DNA from: a candidate division KSB1 bacterium
GTDB lineage: Bacteria; Electryoneota; RPQS01
Direction: 5' to 3'
Assembly: GCA_016214895.1 (NCBI GenBank)
Contig: JACRMR010000020.1
Location: forward strand, 291,812-355,811
DNA length: 64,000 bases
The notes under the pieces are model-generated. The model saw only the letters and a program-made list of their open reading frames with translations, was not told the DNA's origin and did not search any database. Shown piece by piece: positions 1 to 10,900 of this stretch (within the stretch, counting starts at the first letter, position 1; each line of letters starts with the position of its first letter). Position numbers and translations under genes: made by a program.

Positions 1-309
1 CGGTCCGGCTTTCGGACGTACCGGTGCGGCCAGCGCGAGATACTGCACGCTGCGATCGAGCGCCATTTTTGAGGCGCTGATACCGAATTGCGGTCGATCT
101 TGAAACGGCAGCGCGCCCGGATTGAAATAGAGCGCCGAAATGCCTTCGGCCAGACCGGTGTACGCATTGCCCATCGCCTTCGCCCGCGCGCCGGCGCCGA
201 CGCGCCCGAACGCCCCGGCGAGTCCCCCGTTCGTTCCGGCGAAGGCGCTGGAGGCGAAGATCGCGAGCACTGTCACGGACATCATGGCAATCTTGAAACG
301 GACTCTCAT
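1..309 (-). CDS. PorV/PorQ-like outer membrane protein, N-terminal part (runs off the left edge)
   Basis: Reading the minus strand from an ATG at 309 gives 103 codons with no stop before base 1. A signal peptide spans about residues 1-24 and ends in SSAFA. It is followed by GAGARAKAMGNAYTGLAEG and SALYFNPGAL, the N-terminal signature of the PorV/PorQ/UPF0164 beta-barrel family, whose usual form is a GARA.AMGGAY core followed by SALYWNPA. PorV is the type IX secretion partner of SprA and hands cargo on at the outer membrane; PorQ-type members share the same fold, so the exact subfamily is open. The ATG lies only 7 bp after the HEPN gene and in the same direction as sprA, so it looks like the distal gene of the sprA operon. 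The C-terminal part is missing because of the window edge. Confidence 0.75.
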   Translation of the reverse strand, partial: MRVRFKIAMMSVTVLAIFASSAFAGTNGGLAGAFGRVGAGARAKAMGNAYTGLAEGISALYFNPGALPFQDRPQFGISASKMALDRSVQYLALAAPVRPKAGP

Positions 310-316
310 CTTCACC

Positions 317-697
317 TCAGGTCTCGAGATAGGCGCGAACTTGATGGCGGACGAATTTCGCCGCGCGAATAGCTATTCGAATATCGGACGGCAGCACGCG
401 TCCTTCGGGGTATCTCACGTTCACCGAAAACGCGCTCAGGACCAGCAGTTGCTCGCGCCAGGATTCCGCCATCGGATTGTGCGGAATCAGGAGATCGAGT
501 AACAGCGTTAAGTCGTGCGTGCGCGGGAACGCAATTCCGGCCTCTATCAGGCAGGCCTTCAGGAACTTCTCTGCCGATTCGTGGCAGAGAAAGCAGGCTT
601 GCCGCAGATTCGGCGCTCTGCGGACTCTCGACTCGCGAATTGCCATCGAGAGGTCGCGATCCGCTTGCTCAATCCACTCGCGTGCGACTTGCTTCAT
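317..697 (-). CDS. HEPN domain protein (putative toxin of a MNT-HEPN pair)
   Basis: The product has 126 residues, the normal size for a single HEPN domain. The N-terminal helix starts with WIEQADRDL. It continues with the family core CHESAEKFLKACL and then RTHDL, and ends with VRYPEG near residue 95; these are hallmarks of the COG2250-type HEPN family. Its start lies inside the last 29 bp of the upstream nucleotidyltransferase gene, the usual arrangement of MNT-HEPN toxin-antitoxin modules in which the HEPN protein is an RNase and the MNT partner silences it by AMPylation. I do not see a clean RX4HXY catalytic motif; the nearest is an Arg six residues before the His of CHES, so RNase activity is not assured. 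The pair sits inside a type IX secretion operon. Confidence 0.8.
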   Translation of the reverse strand: MKQVAREWIEQADRDLSMAIRESRVRRAPNLRQACFLCHESAEKFLKACLIEAGIAFPRTHDLTLLLDLLIPHNPMAESWREQLLVLSAFSVNVRYPEGRVLPSDIRIAIRAAKFVRHQVRAYLET

Positions 698-998
698 ACA
701 GAGTTCGTCCTCGGCGCATGATTTCGGCGACGAATGGATCGTCTATCGCCAGCCGATCACGAATTCGCGCTGGTGTCCGGACCATGAGATCCAGCGGAAA
801 CTTGGGCCTCAAGTGCAGACGCATTTCTATTGTCTTCTGGATCTCGCTACCCTCAAACGGCATCACCACCAGCAAGTCCACATCCGATCCTTCGCGCGGC
901 GTCCCATCCGCGTACGATCCGAACAGGATCACCTTCTCCGGGTGATACCGTTCCACGATTTCCCGACAGGTCTCTTCGATGGCTTCGCGCGTGATCAT
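669..998 (-). CDS. MNT-type nucleotidyltransferase (putative antitoxin)
   Basis: This 109-residue protein has the minimal nucleotidyltransferase signature: ILFGSYADGT, then GSDVDLLV at about residues 26-44, giving the GS...DxD triad needed for metal and nucleotide binding. A third acidic residue probably lies in FPLDLMV. Proteins of this size and motif are the MNT half of MNT-HEPN modules, where they add AMP to the HEPN toxin. The ATG is 3 bp downstream of the stop of the BNR-repeat gene, and the reading frame overlaps the HEPN gene by 29 bp, so both must be made from the long upstream transcript unless an internal promoter exists. Confidence 0.82.
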   Translation of the reverse strand: MITREAIEETCREIVERYHPEKVILFGSYADGTPREGSDVDLLVVMPFEGSEIQKTIEMRLHLRPKFPLDLMVRTPARIRDRLAIDDPFVAEIMRRGRTLYEASRTRVD

Positions 999-1001
999 CG
1001 C

Positions 1002-2660
1002 TCAGTCCAGTACAATCAGCTTGCCCCACACCGCGCCGCCCGGCTTGTCGATCTTGTAGAAGTAAGTCCCGTTCGCCACGATCTCTCCGCTCTTGGTGCC
1101 ATCCCACACTTCGTACTGTTCGCCGCCCGGCCTTGTCACAGTCGGCAGCTCTACCACCTTGCTCATGGCGAAGTCATAGATCGTAATCTTTACGTTTCCG
1201 CCTGTAGTGGTGTAGCGGAACTTGATCGGACCGAAGCGTTGCGGCGACCACGGATTCGGATAGGCATAGGTGTCCACCGCTCGTCCCGCCTCGCTAAGCG
1301 GCTTCGCGGTTTGGTAGAGCGTCCAATGCGCGCCTTCGTCGCCACTGCTCGCCAATCCGTCCAGTCCGCCCACCCACAGCGTTCCGGACGACTTCAGCGC
1401 ACCATAGATCTCCGCCTCAAAGAACATCCGTCCCGTGGCCTGTTCGACGATCGCGCCGAACAGATCCCAGTTCGCTCCGCCATCCACCGACTTCCACAAG
1501 CCCAGATCATCGCACGCATAGACAACCGTGGTGTCGAACGCGAAGCTGTGTACACGCGGGGTTTCCGGCCGTCCGATCGCGCGTTCGATTTGGTCCTCAG
1601 TCAGTGCGGCCGTCCAGGTCGCTCCGCCGTCGGTGGTCTTGGAAACCGCGTAAAACTCCGAGTTCCCTTCCGCGCGCCACGACGCCGCCCAGACCGTGTG
1701 CGTGGCTTCCTGATACGCCAGTGCGGTGATGAAGTTGCCCGAGATGCCGGTCGAACCCGCCGAGAAATTCGTCCACGTTCCGCCGTTGTCCGTTGACTTG
1801 TTTACGCCGGCCGCGGTCCCCACCCACAGCGCGCCCTCGGCGTAAATGCAGCTGAACGCACGATGGTTGAGCCGCTCGCCCGGATGAAACTCGAAGGTGT
1901 CCGGGCTCACAACCTGCCAGCCGGTCGTATCGTTATAGTCCGTGTAACTCTCCGCGAACGCGTGTCTGCGCAGACCGCCGCCCTTGGAAACGATCCACAC
2001 GAAGCTGTCGCTCATTGCGATATCGTACGTGATGTTATCGACGTTCGTCGCCGTCGGCCAATACCCCAGCACCGCATCGCGCCCGTTGTCTTCGACGTCG
2101 AATAATTGATCTCGCGGCTGCGGCAACCACGTCCAGTTCGTGCCGCCGTCACGGGTGTAGGCGATCCCGCCACCGGCGCCGCTGATGCCCACGCTCGTAT
2201 CAAACGCAAACGACGCAAAGATAATCGAATCGGTCACGAGCAATCCGGACACGCCGCCCTTGCCCAGTCCCTGCTCCACAGAGTACGAGCGGAATTGCCG
2301 TCCGAGCGGCTCTTCTGGAATCTCCAAAGTCAGGAACGAGTGCGTGACTCCATTTCCGGTGCCGAGCCATAGATCACCGAAATCACCCAGGGGCAGAATA
2401 TCGATGATCACATTGGAGAGCAACCGCTCCGCCGGCGACGCGTCATCGAGCGTCCGTCGCCCTTCGATCGCAAAATTCCTGGGCTGAAATTGCGCCATTG
2501 CCGCCCCCGCCGCAAGTAGTAATAGCATCGTAGCGCCGCACAGCCGTGCGCGACCCTTCCGTTCACCCCCCTCCACCGTAGGGTCGGATTGCATCGAACC
2601 GGAGCCCGGGGGACAACTCGGTATTTCAATTTTCAATTTTCTATTTTCTATTTCTCTCAT
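1002..2660 (-). CDS. Secreted BNR/Asp-box beta-propeller protein with type IX sorting domain
   Basis: A 552-residue reading frame with at least five Asp-box motifs of the form S/T-x-D-x-G-x-x-W (TRDGGTNW, STDNGGTW, TTDGGATW, SVDGGANW, SGDEGAHW), typical of sortilin/BNR propellers. The last 90 residues, beginning near YAYPNPWSPQ, form a FlgD-like type IX C-terminal sorting domain. The hydrophobic signal stretch (ATMLLLLAAGAAMAQ) lies about 40 residues in, because the first codons are built from repeat DNA: residues 4-12 (IENRKLKIE) are a 7-bp tandem repeat and residues around GRARLCGAT come from a short hairpin also seen near 23190 and 47405. Start at 2660 is favoured by the ATGA overlap with the upstream lipoprotein gene; Met23 is the alternative. 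The substrate is unknown. Confidence 0.72.
   Translation of the reverse strand: MREIENRKLKIEIPSCPPGSGSMQSDPTVEGGERKGRARLCGATMLLLLAAGAAMAQFQPRNFAIEGRRTLDDASPAERLLSNVIIDILPLGDFGDLWLGTGNGVTHSFLTLEIPEEPLGRQFRSYSVEQGLGKGGVSGLLVTDSIIFASFAFDTSVGISGAGGGIAYTRDGGTNWTWLPQPRDQLFDVEDNGRDAVLGYWPTATNVDNITYDIAMSDSFVWIVSKGGGLRRHAFAESYTDYNDTTGWQVVSPDTFEFHPGERLNHRAFSCIYAEGALWVGTAAGVNKSTDNGGTWTNFSAGSTGISGNFITALAYQEATHTVWAASWRAEGNSEFYAVSKTTDGGATWTAALTEDQIERAIGRPETPRVHSFAFDTTVVYACDDLGLWKSVDGGANWDLFGAIVEQATGRMFFEAEIYGALKSSGTLWVGGLDGLASSGDEGAHWTLYQTAKPLSEAGRAVDTYAYPNPWSPQRFGPIKFRYTTTGGNVKITIYDFAMSKVVELPTVTRPGGEQYEVWDGTKSGEIVANGTYFYKIDKPGGAVWGKLIVLD
2621..2654 (-). repeat. 7-bp tandem repeat (TTTTCAA class) at the 5' end of the BNR gene
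   Basis: Plus-strand TTTCAATTTTCAATTTTC continues into CTATTTTC. It lies inside the first codons if translation starts at 2660, so here the repeat is on the opposite strand sense (purine-rich in the mRNA), unlike the leader tracts elsewhere in the window. Confidence 0.6.
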
Positions 2661-4012
2661 CGTCCCTCCGAAATCATCTCCTGCACCACTCCAAATTCGA
2701 CCGCGCCGACCGTCGGCGGCATCAACACAGCCCCCGGCTGAATCACGCGCACCGAGTCCATAAAATACTCCGTGGTATCAAACGGCGCGCACCCCGCCAA
2801 AAAGCCCTCGATCGCATAAAACCGGAAGTAGTACATCGAATTCGGGAAATCGTCGTTGCGATTGAACGTCAGTCCCACTGTGTACATTCCGTTACCCGCC
2901 ACTGCATCCGGCAGATTGCCGTCGTCCCGCAAATAGAAACTCGTCGGTGACGGCGGCCACGTCGCTTGATCTTCGCGCCGCACATCGAAGTGCAGGCCGT
3001 AGAAATCCGTCGCGCCGTTCAGTTCACAGTCCTGCAGGTCCAGCGTCACGACCACCGTATCCGTATCGCCGATCTCGGTCGGCCGTTCGATGACGTCCGG
3101 CAGCGTCGAATTCGACAGCACCGGCAGCGCATTTTCGATCATCAGTCCCGCGTCGCCCTGTTCGCAGTATAGCCCGAAGCGCGTCTTGGCAACGTACTTG
3201 AACGAATAGTCATTGCGCGTCGGCAGACAGCGCACGAAGCTCGGCCCAATCATCGCGCTCCACGTCGTGTCTCCGTTCCCTTGCGCCAGTTCCGATTCGG
3301 CGACCACAACTCCGTCCGCGAGAATCTGGTACCAAGCCGAGTCCACCACATCCGGCGCATCCGGCTGTACGGTGAGCCGAGCTTCATAGTCGTCGAAACA
3401 CGAGGGCATGTCCAGGTCCTGCGTTACCGCGTGGATCACGCACGCGTCCACCGCTTCGACCGAAATCGCCAGCTCAACATCCTGGAACTGGCAGGCATCC
3501 AATCCCGGATTGCGGAACACAAAACTGTACGCTCCCATTCCGCTTTGTGCCAACACCGCCGCATCGATTCCGCGTGTGTACAATCCGTTGTTCGGGACCA
3601 CATCCCCCGAGGTCGCCGACGCGAACAAGGGGCCGCCCAGCTGGCGTTGATCACCGTCGTCATACAGCGCGAAACTTCCCGCGCTGGTCGGCGGTTCTGT
3701 CTCGCGCCACACCTCACACACCAGCGAATCGAAATGCTCGCGGTCCTCATACACCCGCGCGCGAAACACGTACAGCGAATCCACATTCGCGAGCATCGCC
3801 TGCGGCGGGTCAGACAACACAACCGCCGGGTACTTCACCCAGCAATCCCCTTCGTCGGTCTTCGGGCAACCGACCACTCCAAACAGCACGATTCCCGCGA
3901 GCAGCAGCAACCCCAGCGCTCGGCGTCGCCGAGCCGGGCTAACTCTTCGCCACCCGGCCGGAATCGGATTCTCCCGTTCCAAACAATGTCGAACCGGCTG
4001 TAGCGCTTTCAT
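2657..4012 (-). CDS. Lipoprotein with repeated DDG...GNG.YT motifs, function unknown
   Basis: A 451-residue protein with a long basic N-terminus, a hydrophobic stretch (LGLLLLAGIVLF) and a lipobox FGVVGC at Cys49, so it is probably an outer-membrane or surface lipoprotein. Two segments have the form L.DDG...GNG.YT (LYDDGDQRQLG...NNGLYTRG near residue 130 and LRDDGNLPDAVAGNGMYTVG near residue 365), a pattern frequent in Ig-like modules of secreted FCB proteins. It overlaps the ppx stop by ATGA at its 5' end and the BNR gene by ATGA at its 3' end, so translation of the three is coupled. The family is not recognised beyond this. Confidence 0.7.
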   Translation of the reverse strand: MKALQPVRHCLERENPIPAGWRRVSPARRRRALGLLLLAGIVLFGVVGCPKTDEGDCWVKYPAVVLSDPPQAMLANVDSLYVFRARVYEDREHFDSLVCEVWRETEPPTSAGSFALYDDGDQRQLGGPLFASATSGDVVPNNGLYTRGIDAAVLAQSGMGAYSFVFRNPGLDACQFQDVELAISVEAVDACVIHAVTQDLDMPSCFDDYEARLTVQPDAPDVVDSAWYQILADGVVVAESELAQGNGDTTWSAMIGPSFVRCLPTRNDYSFKYVAKTRFGLYCEQGDAGLMIENALPVLSNSTLPDVIERPTEIGDTDTVVVTLDLQDCELNGATDFYGLHFDVRREDQATWPPSPTSFYLRDDGNLPDAVAGNGMYTVGLTFNRNDDFPNSMYYFRFYAIEGFLAGCAPFDTTEYFMDSVRVIQPGAVLMPPTVGAVEFGVVQEMISEGR

Positions 4013-4938
4013 CTGACCCCCTGTTCACTGAATTTGGCCAGCCACAGACCGTGTCGCAGCCCGCGCTCGCTGACCATGCCCTCTTCAATCTGGAGAATCG
4101 TGAACAATTCGCGCAATAAGATCGCTCCGGCTAAGATGTATTTGCCGCGTCCGGGCGGCATTCCCGGCAAACTCTGCAACTCAGCGGCACTCTTCCCGCC
4201 AAATCCGGTAATCAACGCATCCATGTCCGTTCCGCTCAAGAAAATGCCACTCACCGCCAGCGGATCATAGACCCGCAACCCGCGTTTGAGCATTGCCAGC
4301 GTCACCGCGGTCCCCCCCACCAGTGTCCACGGCAACTCCCGTCCGCGCAGATTGCCCACGAGCAGCGGCAAGCGCAAGTGCAGCGTCTGCCGCAATTCGG
4401 CGAGCTCGCCCGGACTTGCCGGGTCGCTCCGTACGAAGCTGCCGCTGAGACTGACCGCGCCGAAGTCAATACTTGTGCTTTCCACCGGCACGGTGCCGCG
4501 CCCCAGAATCACTTCCGTCGAGCCCCCTCCGAGATCGATCACGCCGATCCGTTCATTGGGAAAGATCTCCCGCCCCGAGATCGCTCCCGCAAACGTCAGC
4601 GCCGCCTCATCCCGTCCGCTCAGCACCTCGACGTGGAGCCCCAGAATCTGTTGCACGGCCGAATTGAATTCCGCGGCGTTGCGTGCTCGGCGCAGCGCCG
4701 CCGTTCCGCAGATCGCGAACGCCTCCGCTCCGTCGCGCCGGAAATCGCGCAAAATCTCGTTCAGCAAATCGACATTCAACGCGATAATATCCCGCGGAAA
4801 CTCGCCCGCCTGATCCACCGCGGCGCCCAGCTGATTCAGCGTAATTGTATCCCGCACGGTGCGCAACTCCCCACCGTCGGCTTCCGCCAGCAGCGCCAGG
4901 GTCGTGTTGCTTCCGATGTCGATGGCCGCGGCTCGCAT
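4009..4938 (-). CDS. ppx: Exopolyphosphatase / guanosine pentaphosphate phosphatase family (Ppx/GppA)
   Basis: 309 residues, the single-domain length of short Ppx/GppA proteins. The ASKHA ATPase fold is shown by AIDIGSNTTLALLAE at the N-terminus (phosphate 1), the conserved ERIGVIDLGGGSTEV near residues 131-145 (phosphate 2) and the adenosine-type motif GGTAVTLA near residue 218. Family members remove terminal phosphates from polyphosphate or pppGpp in the cytoplasm. It starts 5 bp after the sprA stop, so it belongs to the sprA transcript; ppx-like genes next to secretion genes have no obvious mechanistic link. GppA activity cannot be separated from Ppx activity by sequence alone. Confidence 0.85.
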   Translation of the reverse strand: MRAAAIDIGSNTTLALLAEADGGELRTVRDTITLNQLGAAVDQAGEFPRDIIALNVDLLNEILRDFRRDGAEAFAICGTAALRRARNAAEFNSAVQQILGLHVEVLSGRDEAALTFAGAISGREIFPNERIGVIDLGGGSTEVILGRGTVPVESTSIDFGAVSLSGSFVRSDPASPGELAELRQTLHLRLPLLVGNLRGRELPWTLVGGTAVTLAMLKRGLRVYDPLAVSGIFLSGTDMDALITGFGGKSAAELQSLPGMPPGRGKYILAGAILLRELFTILQIEEGMVSERGLRHGLWLAKFSEQGVR

Positions 4939-4943
4939 GTGAC

Positions 4944-7900
4944 TTACCCCCGAATCGCGATATTGACCTGAATGCCGAACTCAAAGGTGCGCGTCTTCGT
5001 ATCCGCGACCACGTTCTTCGTCTGCTGCAAGGTCAGATACGCGCGTCCCTGCACCGTGCTCGAAAACGTGTACGTCAGATTCGGTTGTATCGAGTACTGG
5101 CTCGTCTGCGACGTCACGGCGAACTTGTCGGAGGTCGAACTCTGCGTCTGCTCAACCTTCGAAGTCTGATAGTCCAGCGTTAACGACACCGTGGTTTGAT
5201 TTTGCAGCTTCATCGACTTTAACCAGAGCACCGGAATCCGGAATCCCGTCCGCACGGTATAGCCGACTTGGCCGTTGACCTGCGAGGTCGTCTCGCGTCC
5301 TTTGGATCGCTGATAGACGTTATCGGTAAATTTCTGCGTCTTGTTGTACCGGACCTGCGAGTCGAACCCGCCCTTGAACGTGAACGTGGCACCCGCCAGC
5401 GGCGCCCACTGCCGCTGATAATCCCGCGACTGCACGTTCGACGCCGTCCCGCTCCAGTTCTCCCGCACGGAATTCGCCAGGGCCGAGGTCAACGACACCG
5501 ATTCCGCGAACCGGTCGATAAACGAAATCTTCTCCAGTCCCTGCCAATCCAGCGTGACTTCGGGGAACGGGAACGCGCTGCGCGCCTGCTTGCTGTTCAG
5601 CCAGAACTTCTTCTCCTCGGTGGACCCCGTCTTTGTATTGCCAATCGTCTCGGCGACCCGCTTTGAGTAGTTGAACTGTGTGCGAATCCCGCTCGTAATC
5701 CGGATTCCCGTTCGCGCCTGGTACGTCTGATCCAACTGTCGCGACTCGGGAGTCGTGAACCCGCCCACCGTATCGAGTCCGGTCTTCTGCGAGAGCCCGA
5801 TCTGATACAGTAGATCGGCCTCCGCGCCGTGAATGCCGGCCTGCGAGTGCCGCGCACTATTATCGTAACTGAGCGTCACCGGATCGAGCACCATGATCGC
5901 CCAGCGCAGCGGCGTGACGACGGTCGCGAGCCGCTTGCCCAGCGACGGTCCCGGTTCCCGGCGCGGCGTCGGCGGTCCCAGCGAGTCGGGCCTCATCGCC
6001 AGCGAATCCACGACCTGCCCCAGACTGTCCGCTCCGCCCGGCGCGACCTCGCGCTCCTGCTCTTCGCGACGGTGCCGGTTCGGACCATGTTCGCCGCTTT
6101 CACCGGGACCTTTCGGCACCCGGTCTTCAATCTCCCCGGGGCCCGGCTGATCACCGTCGGGCCGCGCACCTCGGCCCCGCTCTTGACCGGGCAATGGCGG
6201 TCCGCCCCGCTCGTTTCGTTGTTCTCCTTCGCCTTCCCGACCTCGACCACCATTTCGCCCGCCGCGTTCGTTGCGCCCGCCGCTTCGTCCGCCGCCCCCG
6301 CCCCCCAAAATCGCGCGGAAATCGAGCTGCAGGTCTCCGCCGACCGTCCGCGAATTGCCGACCCCCTGCTGATTCTCCCGTGAGAAGTCACGGTTGTTCC
6401 AGGTGTACTGAGCGGTGTAGGTAAACGTCGGTTTCAGCCAGCCAAAGAATTGCGGTCGATAGCCGGTCGTCACCTGCTGTTGAATATCCGAAGCTCGCCC
6501 GAAATTGTAATTGAAGAGGTCCGGCCACCCGCCCTTCAGCCGGCGATTGACCGTATCCACCGAGTCCACGACATACTCGAAAGCGCCGCGCACCGTTCGC
6601 GAATAATCAACCGTGATCGGATCGAAGAAGGCGAATCCCGTCGTGATGCCGCGGCTGGTCGTGAATTGTTTCGGCGCCAGCGTCTGCCGGTAAATGTACA
6701 CGGAATCGGCGATCGTTCTGTACGTCGGCCGCGACTGCTGGAACCCGTCCGACTTCGTCGCCGCGGCGGTCACCTGCAGTTTCGTGGGCTTCCAGTAGAT
6801 CTTCGGACTTCCCACCAGCGCCAGAATCGGCACGCGCTTGATCCAGAACAACGGCGCCACCCCGCGTCCCTTCGCCGTCGGAAAATTATACCCCGCCGTC
6901 GCGTTCTCGCGCGTCTGCCGGTTGATTTCGGTATTGAAATCCGACCGCTTGTCGAGCGAGTAGTCATAGCCGACCGAGAGTTTCTCAATCGACCACCGCA
7001 CCAGCGGATTCTTCGAGTTCCCCGTCTTCGAGAATCGCGCGGTCGCGCTCGTCGTGGTTGAATTGGTCTTCACGCTGTCCGGCACCTGCGCGGCCTCGAT
7101 CCGCGTATCCGTTCCCGGAATATAGCGCGGCGTGGACACGGCCTCGTTGTAACCCACCGTCAGCGGCAACTGGAAGCCCCACCGTTCCACCCCCAGCTTC
7201 TGCAAATTGACGGTCGCGTTCCCGCGCCACGTCACGGACCCTTCCTGCGTCCCGATGCGCGTGTTCACGTTATGGAAGTCCGCGTCTCGTTGACTGAACG
7301 ATCCCTGCAGCGACACGAAGTCCGCCAGCCGCAGCGACGCGCTCACGTCCGCCGCCGTCCCGGACTCCTTGAAAATATCCGAGACTCTCAGCTCATCCAC
7401 CCAGATCTCGTCCGCCTCGGCAAAATCGCTTTTGTCCCGGAGCCGCACCCCCAGCGCGATGAATCGTACCCGCGACAGGGTCGGATTGCCCTGAATCACG
7501 ACGCTGTCGCCGACCCCCATCGTGCTGTCGTGATAGGCATAGCGGCCGCTGACCGTCACATTTTGCAGCGTGTCGAAGGCCGCGACCTGCCGCAGCGCCA
7601 CCAGCCGCGACAGTTCGTTCATCGCCACGTCGATGTTGTTCTCCGGATCCCAGTCCGGCTTCACATTCAGCACGATCTCGTAGTAATCGCGCTCAATCTG
7701 GTTGAAGTTCAAACCGAGTCGCAACGCCAGCTGATAGCGCCGCGGATCGAACGCCGAGGTATTGATCCCGCCGCCGTGCACGAACATCTTCAACCGCTTA
7801 TATTCGAGCAGGTTCAGGTCCTGTCCCAAGTTCTTGGCGATGAAGAATTCGCGGCCGCCCAGCGAGTCCGTCTGGTTGGAACCGCGATCGCCCAGTCGAT

Positions 7901-10900
7901 TGATCTTCAACACCAACGACTGCTCGCGCTGGACGAGCTTCGTGATCGGATCCTCCGCGCCCGACACCCCGGGCGGGCTGATGTAGCCCGGATTCTCGTG
8001 CGTGTTGATCACCGCCGCCGAGACCCGCTGTTCCGTGGAGTCCAACCGTCCGCTCGGCGGCAACCACTCGTTCGAGACGATGTCCATCTGCACCATCTCG
8101 ATTTCGGTCTTGCGTGTGCAGCCGGTCAGGTAAACCCGCGCCCAGCGAATGTTCGTCAGGTCCGGCCCGCCGACCTGATTGAGCGGCTCGTTCAGCGGAA
8201 TCCGGAATAGCCGCCACTTGTTGTCGAAATTCCCGCCCACAATATGCGGATCGGATTCGGACAACGTCAATTGATACGAGAAGTAGCTGTTCGCCTGATC
8301 CAGATTGTCGTTGTTGTTCAGGTCCTCGGTATCGGGATACGTTCCGCTCTCATCGCCCTTGTTATTCTCCGTGCCGTTGACCTGACCGAATTCATCGCTG
8401 TTCGACTCGTGCGCCCAGTCGTCCCACGACGGAATCGGCGGGTTATCCAATCCGTTCCAATAGGCGGAATCCTGCGGATCCGCCCCGAACTTCCCATCGA
8501 TGCCGGTCTGCTCGTTATCGGAGCAGATTCCGTTGCCGTACTCGCGCTGCGGACTCACCGCGCTCTGTCCCTCGAGCGGCTGGTCCTCGGTGTCCATGCT
8601 GTCGTTCGGCAAGGCGTCTTCCGAAACCACGCCGAGGTCGCACACCAGTCGCGCATCCGGCTGCTCTTCCCCGCGCGGCAACCGCACCCAGAATTCCAGA
8701 TACTGCGCCCGCGACTGATCGGAGTAGCCTTCGCCGAGATACCGCATCACGCCCGCCCACTGTCGCTGTTTCTCCGCGTCGCTGATCGCCTCGTCGGGCG
8801 TAATCTCCATCAGCAGCGATTGCAGCGTGTTCGCCACGTTCGAATTCACCTGCCGGTCCGGGAACACCTCCTGCACCGGAACCTGATTGTCCGTGTTCGG
8901 ATTCCACCAGCGCAGCCGCGCCCGGTTGTGATCGATCAACGAGTCGCTCGGAATCGAGGATATCGTCCACTGCTTCCGCTGCAATCCCAGCGGCGCCGAT
9001 CGTCGTGAGCCTTCAAAATCGTCGAGGAACGCCAATCCGTTGTAGTCGCCCGTCCGCGGATTCTCCAGCGCGTTCGGGTTGGGGAACACCTGCGCGACTT
9101 CGGCGTCGATCTGGAACTCCGACGCGGCGTCCGTCCGCACGAACGGCAGCGCATCGACCGCGTGCGTCAGAAACTTCGGTTTGAACTTCAAGCTCGTATT
9201 CAAGTCGTAGAGCGTGTTCCGCAGCGGTTCGCTGCCGATTCGCACGCGCTTGTCCAACGTCTTCTCGTCTAACTTGAGCACCATCCCGCCGACATAGCTG
9301 TCCGGCCAGAGTTCATATTCCGCGCGCGCGCCGAGCAGCGTCTTCTTGTCCAACTGGAAGAACTGCCCCGATTCAAACGTGATCTGCAAGTCCGCGCCTT
9401 GTACCTTCGCGGCCTCGTTCAGTATCTTCAGCTCGCCGGATGTATAATCAATCGTGTAATCCGATCCGCGCTTGAGCTGCTGACCGTTCAGCACGACCTC
9501 TTCGGAATTCTCCAAGACCAGCGCGCCCAGCTGGAACACCGACGTCGAGCCTTTGTACTCCGGTGAAAGTTGCCAGTTGCTTCCCCTTGACTGATTCGTG
9601 TTGGGCAGCTCCGTGTACAAGTAGGGCGCCGCGAAGCCCCCCGAGTCCTCATTTGCCACTTCCAAATTGGCCAGACTCCAATTCAGCGGCTGGTCGTTTT
9701 CTTCCCAATCGCTCACCGTATCAAACGGTTGCAGCGTAATAAAATGCAACTCGCCGTAGTTCCAGTCGATCAGGGCGCGAATATCGTCCACCGCGCCGTC
9801 GGCCGGGCCGCCGTTGGCACCCTGCGTGTCGAACTGGAAGTAACTCAGGTAGCTCGTGCTCGTCCCGGGCACGGCCGTCTCTTCTTGCCCCGACGAAGCC
9901 GAACGCCGCGCGATCTTCAGCTTAAATGTCGAGCGGTCGATGTTACTCGCACCCAGATTGTACACATGCCGCCACATCAGCGGCCAGGTGAGACTCGTCG
10001 GAAACAGGCCCTCGGGCTTGATCAGGATTAGTTTTAGTGTGCTGTCGATGCTGGCCCGCATCGTACCGAATACCGTCCTCACTGTGTCCGTCGGTCCGGT
10101 TCCGCGCTGCCGGAACGCGACGGCGATCGCCTGCCCATCCTGCACCGGGGTCTTTAGCCGAATGTAGCCGAGCTGGAGCTGCACATCATACTGCGTGTTG
10201 GGCGTGAGCCGAAGCCACTGTCCCTGCATGTGGTTCTGGGGTTCTCTGCTCTTCAGAACCAGCCACTGATCTTCCGGCAGATCCAGCGAATCCATTTCTT
10301 CGATGATCGACGCGCGCCCCTGAATCACCTGCTCCTGGATATTCCCTACCCGCTGCACATAGACTTCGATTTCGGACAGTTCAAATTCCGGCTGCGCAAG
10401 CGCCCGATGTTCCCGCCCGAGGTACCGTGTGTAGTTGTCGCGGAAGCTCAGCCACTCATGCGTCACTTCGCCCAGCTCGTTCCGCGTCTGGCCCTGTGTG
10501 CCCGTGATGAAGAAGTAGGTATTCTTCAGGAAGTCACGCTCGTCGAATGGCCGCACATTCTGCTGAATATCCCGCGGCGACAGCCGGTTCTTCTGCCCGC
10601 GCTCCAGTGACGCGATACCCGTCATTTTCAGCGCGCCCATTTTCAACTCGGTCTTGAGTCCGAACAACCCCGTATTGCGCCCTGAAAACGTCGCCAACCG
10701 CGTTCCCAGATTCAGCGCGACATTTCCGGCCTCGACCTTCTGCACGATCTCGTCTTCTTCACCGGTATAGGTCAGCTTGAGCGAGTTCTGAAAATCGAAC
10801 AATCGCTCCGAATCCTGATCCACCCGCACCTCAACCTTCTGACCGATCTTGCCGGTGATGTTGAACTGCTGGATCATGTCGATGTGGAAGCTCGTATTCG

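Noticed and set aside
477-1796. Long plus-strand frames opposite the BNR, SprA and other minus-strand genes (also 12989-14215, 22312-22788, 32649-34733, 39123-40472)
   Set aside because: Arg/His/Pro-rich shadows of real genes in GC-rich DNA with no recognisable domain or start signal.
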